Source of the DNA: Thermogemmatispora aurantia
GTDB taxonomy: Bacteria > Chloroflexota > Ktedonobacteria > Ktedonobacterales > Ktedonobacteraceae
Length of the DNA stretch: 64,000 bases
Direction of reading: 5' to 3'
NCBI RefSeq assembly: GCF_008974285.1
Contig: NZ_BKZV01000001.1
Span: 1,644,214 to 1,708,213 of the forward strand
The notes beneath the pieces were generated by a model. The model did no database searches. It saw only the letters and a list, made by a program, of their open reading frames with translations, and was not told the origin of the DNA. Shown here one piece after another: positions 51,338-61,258 of this stretch (within the stretch, counting starts at the first letter, position 1; each line of letters opens with the position of its first letter). The position numbers and the translations under genes are program-made.

Positions 51338-53521
51338 GTGTACGTTTCTGATCTGGGCGCGAGCGCTATTCTGTTGGCGCTGCTTTTCGCGATCTACACA
51401 CCGGTGGCGGCGGTGGCCGGAGCTTTGCGGCAGAGTGAGGCGCTGGTGGCGAGCGCCCGACGGGCGACATTGGCGGTGGCGGCTTTCCTGCTGCTGGCTT
51501 CGGGGGCCTTGGTGGCCTCGTTTCTGTTGCACGATTTTGGCGTCAGCTATGTGGCGCAGCACTCCAGCCTGAGCATGCCCTGGTACTACGTGACAGCGGC
51601 TTTCTACGGCGGTCAGGAGGGTTCGCTGCTCTACTGGGCATTGACGCTGGCATTGTTCTCAGCCATCTTCGTGATGACCTCGCGCCGCGCACCCGCGGCC
51701 CTGGTTCCCTATGTCCTGGCGACACTGATGGCCATCGAGGCCTTTTTCCTGGTGGTACTGGCGACAGTCTCCAGTCCTTTTGTACGCCTTGCCCATCCTC
51801 CCGCCGACGGTGTGGGGCTGAATCCACTGCTGATGGACCCCGGCATGCTGCTGCATCCTCCGCTGCTGCTGATGGGTTATATGAGCTTCTCGCTGCCCTT
51901 TGCCTTTGCAGTGGCAGCGATGATTACAGGCCGGCTCGATAGTGAATGGCTGCGGGCGCTCCGACGTTGGATGCTGGCAGCCTGGACGATCCAGAGCGCC
52001 GGGCTGCTCATGGGCGCCTGGTGGGCCTACCATGTCCTCGGCTGGGGCGGCTACTGGGGCTGGGACCCGGTGGAGAATGCGGCGCTCTTGCCCTGGCTGA
52101 CGGCGACGGCTTTCCTGCACTCAACAATGGTACAGGAGCGCCGCGGCATGCTGAAGGTCTGGAATCTGGCGCTGGTCATCGCTTCTTTCGCCCTGTCTAT
52201 CTTCGGCACCTTCGAGGTGCGCAGTGGTGTCATTAGCTCGGTCCATTCTTTCGCCTACTCGACCATCGGCTCCTATTTCCTGGCCTTCCTGGCGCTGGTG
52301 ATCGTCTTCAGCCTGGGCCTTTTCCTGTTCCGCCTGCCCCGCCTGCGCGCGGAGCAGGAGTTCGATTCGGTGGTCTCGCGCGAGGGCATCTTTCTGGTGA
52401 ATAATTTGCTGCTGGTCGGGATCGCCTTCGCCACGCTCTGGGGGACGCTCTTCCCGCTGATTTCAGCCGCTGTGCGTCATGAGGAGATGAGCGTCGGAGC
52501 GCCTTTCTATAATCAGGTGACTGGCCCTCTCTTCTTGCTACTCCTGCTGGCAATGGGAATTGGCCCGCTCCTGGCCTGGCGCCGTACGTCATTCCAGGCA
52601 TTGCGCCGCAATTTGGGTCTCCCCGCCTTGCTGGCGGCTCTCTGCGCCGCCATTCTGCCTCTGCTCGGGGTCCCGTCGTTGTGGGCAAATGTGGCTTTTG
52701 CAGTCTGTAGCTTCACCGGCAGCGCGATCCTGTATGAGTTATGGCGCGGGGTACGGGTACGCCACCGCCACGGCGAGTCGTACGTGCGCGCGCTGTTGAT
52801 GCTCTTTGCACGCTATCGCCGCCGCTACGGAGGCTACCTGGTTCATCTCGGCCTGCTGATTCTGGCCGTCGGCGTCATTGGTTCCCACTTTTTCCAGCAA
52901 CAGAGCGACGCGACCTTGAAGCCTGGCCAGCAGGTGAGCATCGCCGGCTATCAGCTCGTCTATCTGGGCAACATCGAGGACTTCTATCCCGAGAAAGATG
53001 TGGTGGTAGCTCAGTTCCAGATCTGGCAACATGGTCAGCTCCTCCGCTATATCTACCCCGGGCGCCAGATCTACCATAATTTCAGCGACCAGCCGGCCAG
53101 TATGATCTCGATTACAACCTACGGGCTGACGGATCTTTACGTCTTCCTCGAAGACTGGCAGGGGGCTGCCCAGGCAACGATCCATATTTATGTGAATCCG
53201 TTGACGGTCCTGGTTTGGTTCGGCGGACTGGTCTTGATACTGGGCGGCGTGGTCTGCTGGTGGCCGGAGCCACCCGCGCCCTTGCGCTCAGGCCGTCTGG
53301 CGCGCTCGCTCACCATCGCCGTCGCCGAGGCGACCACGGCCTCTGACAGGCCACCTGTTCAGGCCTCGCAGGCCCTTACAGACCCCGTCACCGGGGAAGC
53401 CAGTGCGCAGGAGAAAGCTGTCGTCGCCTCAGCCCAGGCCGTTGAGCGCGCCGCAACGTCACCCACGCCTGGCCCTTCGGACTCTCGTTCAAGGGAGCCT
53501 GGAGAGGAGGTGAGCCAATGA
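51338..53521 (+). CDS. ccmF: CcmF heme lyase component
   Basis: 727 residues from the GTG at 51338. About 15 TM helices with the WWD-type heme-handling motif GWGGYWGWDPVENAALLPWL and paired His (LLHPPLLLMGYM, STMVQERRG region), as in CcmF/CcsA proteins. It ligates heme from holo-CcmE to apocytochrome c. The C-terminal 70 residues are Ala/Ser/Pro-rich and cytoplasmic. Its stop overlaps the ccmH ATG (ATGA). Confidence 0.95.
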   Translation: MYVSDLGASAILLALLFAIYTPVAAVAGALRQSEALVASARRATLAVAAFLLLASGALVASFLLHDFGVSYVAQHSSLSMPWYYVTAAFYGGQEGSLLYWALTLALFSAIFVMTSRRAPAALVPYVLATLMAIEAFFLVVLATVSSPFVRLAHPPADGVGLNPLLMDPGMLLHPPLLLMGYMSFSLPFAFAVAAMITGRLDSEWLRALRRWMLAAWTIQSAGLLMGAWWAYHVLGWGGYWGWDPVENAALLPWLTATAFLHSTMVQERRGMLKVWNLALVIASFALSIFGTFEVRSGVISSVHSFAYSTIGSYFLAFLALVIVFSLGLFLFRLPRLRAEQEFDSVVSREGIFLVNNLLLVGIAFATLWGTLFPLISAAVRHEEMSVGAPFYNQVTGPLFLLLLLAMGIGPLLAWRRTSFQALRRNLGLPALLAALCAAILPLLGVPSLWANVAFAVCSFTGSAILYELWRGVRVRHRHGESYVRALLMLFARYRRRYGGYLVHLGLLILAVGVIGSHFFQQQSDATLKPGQQVSIAGYQLVYLGNIEDFYPEKDVVVAQFQIWQHGQLLRYIYPGRQIYHNFSDQPASMISITTYGLTDLYVFLEDWQGAAQATIHIYVNPLTVLVWFGGLVLILGGVVCWWPEPPAPLRSGRLARSLTIAVAEATTASDRPPVQASQALTDPVTGEASAQEKAVVASAQAVERAATSPTPGPSDSRSREPGEEVSQ

Positions 53522-54087
53522 GACGACTGCTGATCCGAGCGCTGGTCCCAGCAGTAGGGCTGCTGCTCGTTGTGAGCATCGCGCTCGTTTGGTGGTTTGT
53601 TTACCTCTCCCATCCAAAGACAACGACTCTGGATCAGCGGGTAGCCGAGGTGGCTTCTCAGCTGCGCTGCCCCATCTGCCAGGGCGAGTCAGTCCAGGAT
53701 TCGCCTTCAGAGCTGGCGCAGCAGATGCGCGCGGTCATTCGCCAACAGCTCCAAGAGGGCCACTCGGAGCAGGAAGTGATCCAGTACTTTGTGGATCGCT
53801 ACGGGGAGACGATCCTCTGGAATCCGCCTCGCCAGGGCTTCAGTCTCCTTGTCTGGCTGATCCCGCCGGCCATGCTTCTGGGTGGCGCCGTGCTCATCTT
53901 CTTTGTCGTGCGGGAGTGGCGTCAACGCCGGGCGGCTGATTCTCTCACCGCTTCGGCTGCCGCGGAGATACAGCCCTCGGAGGCCGAGCCGGATGAGGAG
54001 CTGGAACGCTATCGCGCTGAGTTGGAGGCCGAGCTGGCCGCCGATGATCCGCTCTTCCAACCGTCGCATGCGCAGAGGGGGTACTGA
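53518..54087 (+). CDS. ccmH: CcmH/CycL cytochrome c maturation thiol protein
   Basis: 189 residues, signal anchor (about 9-30), then the LRCPICQGESVQDS redox motif (CxxC), a three-helix bundle, a second TM helix (about 108-130) and an acidic cytoplasmic tail. It presents reduced apocytochrome to CcmF. ATGA overlap upstream and one-base overlap with the next gene show tight coupling. Confidence 0.93.
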   Translation: MRRLLIRALVPAVGLLLVVSIALVWWFVYLSHPKTTTLDQRVAEVASQLRCPICQGESVQDSPSELAQQMRAVIRQQLQEGHSEQEVIQYFVDRYGETILWNPPRQGFSLLVWLIPPAMLLGGAVLIFFVVREWRQRRAADSLTASAAAEIQPSEAEPDEELERYRAELEAELAADDPLFQPSHAQRGY

Positions 54088-54482
54088 TGATCTTCCCTGG
54101 TTCGCCGCTGGCTCTGCTGCTAGCTGTCCCGCTCGGGCTGCTGGCCCTGGCCCTGGTGCTCTACCCGCTGGTAAGACCGGCAGGCCGCCAAGCAGGCGTC
54201 TCCGCTGAAGCAGGGAGAGAGTTGGCCGGGGCTGCCCCACTGCCGCTGGCTCCGTCTGAAGAGGAGACAGCAGCGCGTGCTGCCCTCCATGAGGTGGAGC
54301 TGGAATATCAACTTGGCAATTTGACGGAAAGTGATTACCGCTCCTTGCGGGAGCGCTATCTGCGGCGCGCGCTGCTCGCTATCAAGGAGCGCCATACACG
54401 CGAAAAGGAACTCGATGCCCTGATTGAAGAGCGATTGCGCCTGTTGAGGGAGGAAGATGTCGGAAGAAGCAACGGTGTCTAG
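54087..54482 (+). CDS. CcmI-like small membrane protein
   Basis: 131 residues. One N-terminal TM helix (about 7-30) followed by a helix-rich charged domain (LHEVELEYQLGNLTESDYRSLRERYL). The domain is like the first part of CcmI, but the TPR region of full CcmI is missing. It sits between ccmH and the following surface protein. A role as a CcmFH-associated assembly factor is probable by position. Confidence 0.65.
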   Translation: MIFPGSPLALLLAVPLGLLALALVLYPLVRPAGRQAGVSAEAGRELAGAAPLPLAPSEEETAARAALHEVELEYQLGNLTESDYRSLRERYLRRALLAIKERHTREKELDALIEERLRLLREEDVGRSNGV

Positions 54483-55869
54483 TGGTGGGCCTGCCGTTGG
54501 TCGCCTTATTTTGACTTTGACGATATTTCTGTTATCGCTCCTTGCGCTGCTCTGGCTCCTGATATCAGTAGCTCCAACGCAGGCAGCGAGCGGCGCCGGC
54601 ACGGGCACGATCCGCGGTCATCTGGTCAATGGAACCCATAACAATGCGCCGGTAGCGGGACAAAGTGTGACGCTGCAGATGGCGCAGGACGGCTCGGCCC
54701 GCGATCTGACTACGCTCAAGACTGATAGCCAGGGGGCTTTTCTCTTCACCGGCCTGGCCACTGCCAGCACGGTCAAGTATGCGGTCTATACCCGCTACCA
54801 GGGGGCTCAGTACGTCTCTGACCTGGTCGACCTCAGTAAACAGGCGGTACAGCAGATCGAGCTAACAGTCTACGATGCTACCAGCAGTAGCGCGGATCTG
54901 GCTGTGGTCCAGGCTACGATTCTGATTCATGAGCCGGATGCCAGCAAGGGGACGTTCACGGTTTCGGAGATCTACTTTTTCCAGAACGTGGGGAAGACGA
55001 CCTATGTGGGGTCGCTGAACGCCAGCCAGGGACGCCCTAATGCTCTGCTCTTCTCGCTGCCCCAGGGAGCACGCAACGTGGCCCTGGACCAGGGTTTTAA
55101 CAGCGTCGAGGCCATTCAGGTCGCAGGTGGCTTCGCCAGCGATGCGGCGGTGCCTCCAGGCGAGACACAATTTTCTTTCTCATTCGAGGTGCCCTATCAG
55201 AGCACCAGCTATGATTTTGCCTATACGTTCTTCTATCCAACGGTTCAGCTCTCGGTCTTGACGCCACCTGCCCTGCAGGCCAGCTCGGGAGCCTTGTCCT
55301 CCAAGGGGTTGATGACAGCGAATAGCCACCCCTACCTGCTGTTGCAGAACCAGAATTTCCGCAGCGGCGACCAGGTTCATGTCAGGCTGCAGGGTCTGCC
55401 ACTGGGCAGCAGTCAGAGCCAACACCAGGGGTTGTTCCTGGTTCCAACCTGGGTCTGGCTGGTCGGGGGCGTGCTGGTGATGCTGGCGATCATTGTGCTA
55501 TCCTCGCTGCTCTATCATCTCTTCCAGCGCTGGCGCGAGAGCAAGCCTCGGGGGCGCCAGCATGCCCAGAAGCGCCCTGCTCATACGCAGGCTGAGCCAG
55601 AGGCAATACACACCCGTGGCAAGGCCGACGCCGGGAGCAGCGAGCAGGATCGCCTCTTGCACCAGTTGCTGGAGCTGGATAAGGCTTTCGAGGAGGGACG
55701 GCTCAAGAAGACGGAGTATACCGAGGAACGCGCCAGGATTAAGGAGCGTCTGCGCGTTCTGCTGAGTCTTGAGCAGGAAAAAGAGCACCGCCGTGGAGCG
55801 AAGGAGCGCCAGACCGCGGGGAGTTCGCGCTCGCCTTCCAATGCCAAACGTCGGTCAGGGAAAAGCTGA
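54457..55869 (+). CDS. Ccm-cluster surface protein with regulatory-like beta domain
   Basis: 470 residues. Signal/anchor helix (about 17-43), a carboxypeptidase-regulatory-like fold (about 49-115, GTIRGHLVNGTHNNAPVAG), a beta-rich extracellular region, a second TM helix (about 326-350) and a SHOCT-like C-terminal helical stretch (LLHQLLELDKAFEEGRLKKTEYTEERARI). Not a known Ccm component, but it overlaps ccmI by 26 bp and precedes ccmA. It may be a cofactor or assembly scaffold. Confidence 0.65.
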   Translation: MSEEATVSSGGPAVGRLILTLTIFLLSLLALLWLLISVAPTQAASGAGTGTIRGHLVNGTHNNAPVAGQSVTLQMAQDGSARDLTTLKTDSQGAFLFTGLATASTVKYAVYTRYQGAQYVSDLVDLSKQAVQQIELTVYDATSSSADLAVVQATILIHEPDASKGTFTVSEIYFFQNVGKTTYVGSLNASQGRPNALLFSLPQGARNVALDQGFNSVEAIQVAGGFASDAAVPPGETQFSFSFEVPYQSTSYDFAYTFFYPTVQLSVLTPPALQASSGALSSKGLMTANSHPYLLLQNQNFRSGDQVHVRLQGLPLGSSQSQHQGLFLVPTWVWLVGGVLVMLAIIVLSSLLYHLFQRWRESKPRGRQHAQKRPAHTQAEPEAIHTRGKADAGSSEQDRLLHQLLELDKAFEEGRLKKTEYTEERARIKERLRVLLSLEQEKEHRRGAKERQTAGSSRSPSNAKRRSGKS

Positions 55870-55970
55870 AGCGCGGCCACCACGCGAGACCAGACACTGG
55901 CGCTGACTGGCCAGGCTGCTGCAGAGAGCAGGCGCTAGAGGCTTACGATTAAGAAGAGAAGCGGAGTGGG

Positions 55971-56795
55971 ATGACATACATAGGTAGCGATGAGCGAGCA
56001 AGCAAGCGACGGCCTGATCCGACCTGTACAGAGGGGTCTTCGCTGGCTCAAGCAGCCAGAAGGCAGGAGACGTCTCCCCGGCCAGAGGCGGAGCGGCCTT
56101 TTGTGGAGATCCAGGGGCTGAGGAAGAGTTTCGCCTTTCGCCCCGTGCTCCGCGGGATCGATCTGAGCCTGCGGGCCGGCGAGCGGCTTGCTTTGCTAGG
56201 CGCCAACGGAGCTGGCAAAACGACGCTCCTGCGTATCCTGGCCTGTCTGACGCGTCCTACAGCAGGTCAAGCCCTGGTGGCGGGCCTGGACTGTGTGCAC
56301 GAGGCCCAGGAGGTACGGCGGCTGGTGGGCTTCGTGGCGCATCAACCCTATCTTTATGAGGAGCTGACAGCGCTGGAAAACCTGCTCTTCTTCGCGCGCA
56401 TGTATGGGGTAGCAAGAGGACGCGAGCGCGCACTCTTGCTGCTAGAGCGGGTCGGTCTGGCGCGGCGTGCCCGTGACCGCGTTGGCTCGCTCTCGCGCGG
56501 CCAGCTGCAACGCCTGGCCCTGGCTCGCGCTTTGCTGCATGGGCCGCGCCTGCTCCTGCTGGATGAGGCTGAAACAGGGCTGGATGAAGCTGGCACGGCC
56601 CTCCTGTCTACGTTGCTGGCCGAGCATATGGCTGAAGGCGGAACGCTGATTCTGACAACCCATCGGCCCGAGTTTGCTCTGCAGCAGGCAGATCGCCTGG
56701 TGATGCTCAAAGGTGGGCGGATCGTCTATCACGAGGCCGTGGCGGGCCTGGAGCTGGCACAGGTGCGCCGGGCCTATCAGGAGGTGGTTGGCTGA
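55971..56795 (+). CDS. ccmA: heme ABC exporter ATP-binding subunit CcmA
   Basis: 274 residues. Walker A GANGAGKTT, signature LSRGQLQRLALARAL, Walker B LLLLDEAETGLD and switch His in LTTHRPE. A 40-residue polar N-terminal extension precedes the NBD and may not be translated as drawn. Functions with CcmBC(D) to release holo-CcmE. The stop TGA overlaps the ccmB ATG. Confidence 0.93.
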   Translation: MTYIGSDERASKRRPDPTCTEGSSLAQAARRQETSPRPEAERPFVEIQGLRKSFAFRPVLRGIDLSLRAGERLALLGANGAGKTTLLRILACLTRPTAGQALVAGLDCVHEAQEVRRLVGFVAHQPYLYEELTALENLLFFARMYGVARGRERALLLLERVGLARRARDRVGSLSRGQLQRLALARALLHGPRLLLLDEAETGLDEAGTALLSTLLAEHMAEGGTLILTTHRPEFALQQADRLVMLKGGRIVYHEAVAGLELAQVRRAYQEVVG

Positions 56796-57481
56796 TGAGT
56801 ACGTTGAGCACTCTGCGTCTTTTTTGCAGCCAGGTGCTGGCGATTCTTGGCAAAGATATCCGCTACGAGTTGCGCAGCAAGCAAACCTGGCTGGGCATGG
56901 GCCTCTTCGCCCTGCTGGTCTTTGTGATCTTTAATTTCGCCTTTGATCTGCGCGTTGAGAATCGGGCGGCTGTGGCTCCCGGTGCCCTCTGGGTGGCCTT
57001 CGTCTTCGCAAGCCTGCTCGGCCTGGGACGCACTATTGCCGCTGAGCGCGAGGGTGGCTCTCTGGATCGCTTGCTGCTCTGTCCAGTAGATCGCCGCGCT
57101 ATCTACCTGGCGAAGTTGCTCGGCAACCTGCTCTTCATCGGCATCGTTGAACTGGTTGCCCTGCCAATCTTCGCCGCTCTCTTCTCGGTTCCTCTCTTCA
57201 GTGGCGAGCTGTTCCCGATCGTCCTGCTCGGCACCCTCGGCGTGGCCATCATCGGCACTCTCTTTTCGGCAATGACTGCCGCCACGCGCGCGCGCGAGTT
57301 GCTGCTGCCGCTGTTAGTCTTTCCGCTGATTGTGCCAGTCGTGATCGCTGCAGTGCGGGCCACAGGGGCGCTGATGATCACGGCTCCTGACGAGCCTCCC
57401 TGGCTGGGACTGCTGGCCGCCTTCGACGTGATCTTTTTAAGCCTGGCACTCCTGACCTTCTCCTATGTGATTGAGGAGTAA
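56795..57481 (+). CDS. ccmB: heme exporter membrane subunit CcmB
   Basis: 228 residues, six hydrophobic helices. CcmB blocks: KDIRYELRSKQTW near the start, GRTIAAEREGGSLDRLLLCPVDRRAIYLAKLLGN, and LPLLVFPLIVPVVIAAVRAT. Translationally coupled to ccmA (TGATG). Confidence 0.92.
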   Translation: MSTLSTLRLFCSQVLAILGKDIRYELRSKQTWLGMGLFALLVFVIFNFAFDLRVENRAAVAPGALWVAFVFASLLGLGRTIAAEREGGSLDRLLLCPVDRRAIYLAKLLGNLLFIGIVELVALPIFAALFSVPLFSGELFPIVLLGTLGVAIIGTLFSAMTAATRARELLLPLLVFPLIVPVVIAAVRATGALMITAPDEPPWLGLLAAFDVIFLSLALLTFSYVIEE

Positions 57482-57564
57482 ACGAAGCGTGAGTAAGCTG
57501 TTGTTGTCGTTGTTGCTGACGAGGGATGGCGGGCCGGCAGCCCGCCAGGAGGAAAACGGCACGT

Positions 57565-58308
57565 ATGGCTGTGATCAATAAGACAGGCGCGCCCCTTCAG
57601 GAGGCCGCGGCACCGGTGAGAAGGCCCTCCTTGCCCCTTGCCTCGCTGCTGCTAGGTGCTCTGGCATTTGCGGGCATGATGATCTCTATCTGGGCGATCT
57701 TTCTCTATGCCCCCACAGATGCTATCGAGGGCCTCTCACAGCGTATTTTCTACTTTCATGTGCCGGTGGCCTGGCTGGCCATGCTCTCATTCGTGATTGT
57801 GGCCCTGGGAGGGGCTATCTATCTGTGGCGTGAAGACGAGCGCTGGGACTGGCTGGCACTGGCTGCAGCAGAGGCCGGCGCAATCTTTACGACGCTGACG
57901 CTGGTGACTGGCTCACTCTGGGGCCGCGCGACCTGGGGCACCTGGTGGACCTGGGACGCTCGCCTGACGACGAGCCTGATTCTCTGGTTCCTCTATATCG
58001 CTTATCTGATGCTGCGCAGCTACCTTGGCAAAACGTCCACGAGTGCGCGCGCCGGCGCGGTGCTGGCAATCCTGGGCGTGATCGATGTCCCTATCATCTA
58101 TGAATCGGTAAACTGGTGGCGTACCCTTCACCCAGCCGCGGAGATCGGTACCCCTGGTGCCCTCCCCCCCGCGGTCGTGCTGGTCCTGATGCTCTCCCTG
58201 ATCAGCTTCACGCTCTTTTACTGCGTGCTGCTGATCCAACTCTATCAGCTGGTGCGTCTCCAACATCTGACGTCGCGGCTGCGCGCCCGTCTGCAGGTAG
58301 TCGATTGA
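57565..58308 (+). CDS. ccmC: cytochrome c maturation protein CcmC
   Basis: 247 residues from the ATG at 57565; an upstream ATG at 57526 adds a basic leader. Six TM helices, a His pair (IFYFHVPVAWLAML), and the WWD heme motif GTWWTWDARLTTSLILWFLY. CcmC loads heme onto CcmE. Follows ccmB after 83 bp. Confidence 0.93.
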   Translation: MAVINKTGAPLQEAAAPVRRPSLPLASLLLGALAFAGMMISIWAIFLYAPTDAIEGLSQRIFYFHVPVAWLAMLSFVIVALGGAIYLWREDERWDWLALAAAEAGAIFTTLTLVTGSLWGRATWGTWWTWDARLTTSLILWFLYIAYLMLRSYLGKTSTSARAGAVLAILGVIDVPIIYESVNWWRTLHPAAEIGTPGALPPAVVLVLMLSLISFTLFYCVLLIQLYQLVRLQHLTSRLRARLQVVD

Positions 58309-58413
58309 TAATAACCAGAGGAAGGTGCAAAGCGTCGATGATGTCGGCCCACGCTGCGGCCCGCTGCCTGTCCGGCACGGAGCCAGCGTCGAGGAAGAGG
58401 AGGTACTGACAAC

Positions 58414-58560
58414 ATGGTGTATATGGTCATCGCCTACGCCCTGGTATGGGCCGGGCTGTTCGCCTATCTGGCCTTCATCGCGCTGCGCATTCGCGCGGTG
58501 CGCACCGAGCTGGCAGCGGTTGAGGAGCTGGTGCGTGAGCACGAAGCGCGACAGGAGTAG
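58414..58560 (+). CDS. ccmD: CcmD-like 48-residue membrane peptide
   Basis: A short gene with ATG 11 bases after AGGAGG. One hydrophobic helix (MVYMVIAYALVWAGLFAYL and onward) ends in a charged cytoplasmic helix (RTELAAVEELVREHEARQE). This is the CcmD layout (small single-span protein that holds CcmE with CcmABC) and the position after ccmC is exactly right. Sequence conservation in CcmD is low, so the call is by context and topology. Confidence 0.8.
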   Translation: MVYMVIAYALVWAGLFAYLAFIALRIRAVRTELAAVEELVREHEARQE

Positions 58561-58636
58561 CCGCCACGCTATCAGACGTGGAGAGAGGCATGACCTGCCT
58601 GAGTTAAGGGGCCAGGTCCCTCTTGCCTTTCCTTTG

Positions 58637-58645
58637 TGATATGAT
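58637..58645 (+). promoter_or_regulatory. extended -10 promoter of the DUF3054 gene
   Basis: TGATATGAT at 58637-58645: TG one base ahead of TATGAT, about 34 bp upstream of the start codon. Confidence 0.5.
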
Positions 58646-58678
58646 CTTTGGCATAGATTGTTCAGGAGAAACAGAATA

Positions 58679-59173
58679 ATGGCAGCAATGGAGAGAAACC
58701 TCGAAGAGCCTGGTCAGCAGCCGCCGGCGTCGTCCCCTGCCCCCCTGAAGACGACGCCTGGCTACGTGGCCAACCTGGTAGTTGGGGATGTACTCGTCTT
58801 TCTACTGTTTGCTTTCGTCGGCTTGACGAGCCATCATGAGTTGAACGGCGGGGTCCTTCTTGCTCAAATCGTGACGGTGGCTCTGCCTTTCATGCTGGGC
58901 TGGTTCCTGGTCGCCCCCTGGCTGGGAGTCTATCGTCGCAAGTTGGAGACGAGCACGCGCCTCATGACGTTCTATACGCTGCGCGCCTGGATCATCTCCT
59001 GGCCGGTGGCAATGGGAATGCGCTGGCTCTTCGTCGAGCGCCAGCATCCTGTCCCCCTCGATGCTTTCCTGACATTCTCGCTGGTGGTCTTCTTCACTGT
59101 CCTGGTGCTCCTGATGGTCTGGCGCTGGCCATTCGCCTGGTATCGGAGCGGACGGACCCGTGGTCTTCACTAG
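58679..59173 (+). CDS. DUF3054 membrane protein
   Basis: 164 residues from the ATG at 58679 (AGGAG upstream). Polar N-terminal 30 residues, then four hydrophobic helices with GDVLVFLLFAFVGLTSHH, ALPFMLGWFLVAPWLG and LRAWIISWPVAMGMRWLF, matching DUF3054 family layout. Function is not known for the family. Confidence 0.8.
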   Translation: MAAMERNLEEPGQQPPASSPAPLKTTPGYVANLVVGDVLVFLLFAFVGLTSHHELNGGVLLAQIVTVALPFMLGWFLVAPWLGVYRRKLETSTRLMTFYTLRAWIISWPVAMGMRWLFVERQHPVPLDAFLTFSLVVFFTVLVLLMVWRWPFAWYRSGRTRGLH

Positions 59174-59779
59174 CCGCCAGCAGGGGCAGAGCTGACTGGA
59201 CAGTGGAAGGAAGCCTGTGCTCGTCAAGAGATCCCACAACACACTCGCTTCTTCCTCTCTGCCCTGCCTGGCAAGGGCGTCTGTCTGTCTTGTCTGTCTC
59301 TGGCTCTCCCCCAGATTTACCAGCCCACTGGCTTCCAGCAGGCGTCTATTGCAATCTCGGAGACGATGCGCTATCCTCTCCGAAAGGAGGGTGGGGCACA
59401 CACTCGTACTCATTGACGATTCGTTCGTTCATCACCGCAAGTAGACCCTGGCCCGACTTAGACTGTGGCCGGACACGATCCGGCCAGTGAAGCGACCCCC
59501 TTCCCTTCACCAGCCGCCGCAGTCGCGCCGTGAGCGCAGCAAACTGAGGTAGGCAGATGGCAACGAGGCAGGTAGCTTGATTGATCGCGTGGTCTGGTGG
59601 ATCAAGAGCTGGATAGCTGGATGAGTTGACCCCGGAAAGAGCGGCGGGTTGTCCGACCGACCTCAGTGCAGCCAGGCAAGGCTGAGGGCACAGGGGCGTT
59701 CGCTCATTCGCCTGTTTTTATCCAGCGGCAGTCATCAACCAGTCTCAGAGAAGAGAAGACAAGAGGAGAGAAGAGCGCC
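59174..59779. other. 606-bp gene-free region
   Basis: Contains the hairpin TGGCCGGA/TCCGGCCA at 59466-59486 (8-bp stem, 5-nt loop), a possible terminator. No convincing gene; frames here have poor codon use. Confidence 0.45.
59466..59486. terminator. hairpin in the 59.2-59.8 kb gap
   Basis: TGGCCGGA (59466-59473) pairs with TCCGGCCA (59479-59486), loop CACGA. No T run; far (about 290 bp) from the DUF3054 stop, so its role is uncertain. Confidence 0.35.
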
Positions 59780-61258
59780 ATGACGCAGGTGCCATCTGAC
59801 CATGAGGCAGAGCCACAAGAGGCTCTAGTCGACCTGACAAAGAAGCTGCGCAAGCGCGAGCGCCGCCTGCTTCAACGCCTGCAGAAAGCCCAGACCGCCC
59901 GGGCGAAAGCGGTCGAGCGCTTGAATCGGGCGCAGGCTCGCCTGGAGAAGCGGACAGCCCGCCTACAACGTCTTGAAGAACGGCTCTCGCTGGTTCGTCA
60001 GCAACTACAGACCCTGAAGGCGCTGACTGAGGGAGCACCAGCTTCAGCGCCCCAGCCCCAGTTCGAAACCACCAGCGGACTGCCAGGGACGGCGCTCTCC
60101 GCAGGAGAGGATGATGAGGATCGAGAGCAAACGGCGGTTCCCTCGGGAGGTGCCTCTCCGATACCTCCTTCGGCGGAGAGGGAAGCGGCTGCCCCCGGAA
60201 TCTCAGCTGAGATCGGCGAGACCGCTAGTGGCAATCCGGCGCTTAAGGAGCTGCAGGCTTTGACACACCTGCTCCTGGAGGAAGGGCGGCGCGAGGAGCA
60301 GCTGCGGGCCAGCTGGGGGCGGTCTGGCCTGTCTTCTCCCTCGCCAGCAGCTACGGCGGAAGGGATCACCGAGAGCAGCGCCGACCAGACTCCAGCTGCG
60401 TTTGCACCAGCAAGCACTGCCTGGCACGCGCCTGACCAGGATCAGGAGGCAGCTTCTGGAGAGCAACGACCACCTGAACCAGATTGGGTGAGTCAGTTGG
60501 CGGCTGACGAGAATAGCGCTGTCTCGATGCAGGAGGAGTCGCTGAGCAAGCCTCTTGCCCATGCGGCTGAGGAAGATGCCTCTTCGGCACCTGCCGCGCC
60601 GCAGCAGACCAGCCAGCAAGCTTCCCCAGCGCCACCCCCGTCTGAGCGTCTGCGCCAGGCAGCCCTCTATGGCTTCGATGAGCCTCCTGAGCTACCCGAG
60701 ACCGAGAGCGACGATGAAGAGGCTGATTTCTCTCCCGTGACGCCGGCAGTGCTTGCCTCGTCATTGCTACCAGCTTCGCCCGCCGAATTGGTGCGCGAGG
60801 CGCGGGCCGCTGCAGAGGCCGCAGAGGAGGCTGCCAGGCTGGCAATCGAGCGCGCAACTCTGGCGGTGGCTCGCCTTGAACTGCTGCCGTCAGGCCGTCA
60901 TCTCGCGCAGGAGCTGACAGAGGTTGAGCAAGCGGTAGCTCAGGCAAACCACGCCGCCAAGGTGGCCCAGACAACGGCGCGCGAGGTCGAGCAGTGGGCC
61001 CAGGCCATTGCCCCGGCAGTGGATGACCTTGACGCACCAGCCCCTGCCCAGAACACGGTAGTTAGCCAATCAGTCGAGCCTGAGAAGCAAGAGGAGCAAA
61101 ACCATTTCGATAGCCAAATAGAAGCGACTCTTTGTGCAGGGGAAGCAGCATCGGCAGAAACGTCAGCGGCGGTGCAGCCCGGTTCGGAGATGACTGCACT
61201 CAGCCAGGAGATGGAACCGGCAGAGGCCATCTCGCTTTCCGAGGCAGAGCAAAGCTGA
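59780..61258 (+). pseudogene. acidic coiled-coil protein, 5' part of an apparently frameshifted gene
   Basis: 492 residues from the ATG at 59780. Residues about 15-90 are a strong basic/acidic coiled coil (KKLRKRERRLLQRLQKAQTA region); the rest is Ala/Glu/Pro-rich and disordered. A short helical Ala-rich stretch lies at about 325-400. The frame ends EAEQS-stop, but the +1 frame continues immediately (ADLEPASSQEEE) with the same composition to 61778. One extra base near the AAA at 61251-61253 would explain it. The intact product would be about 665 residues. No enzyme domain is visible. Confidence 0.6.
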
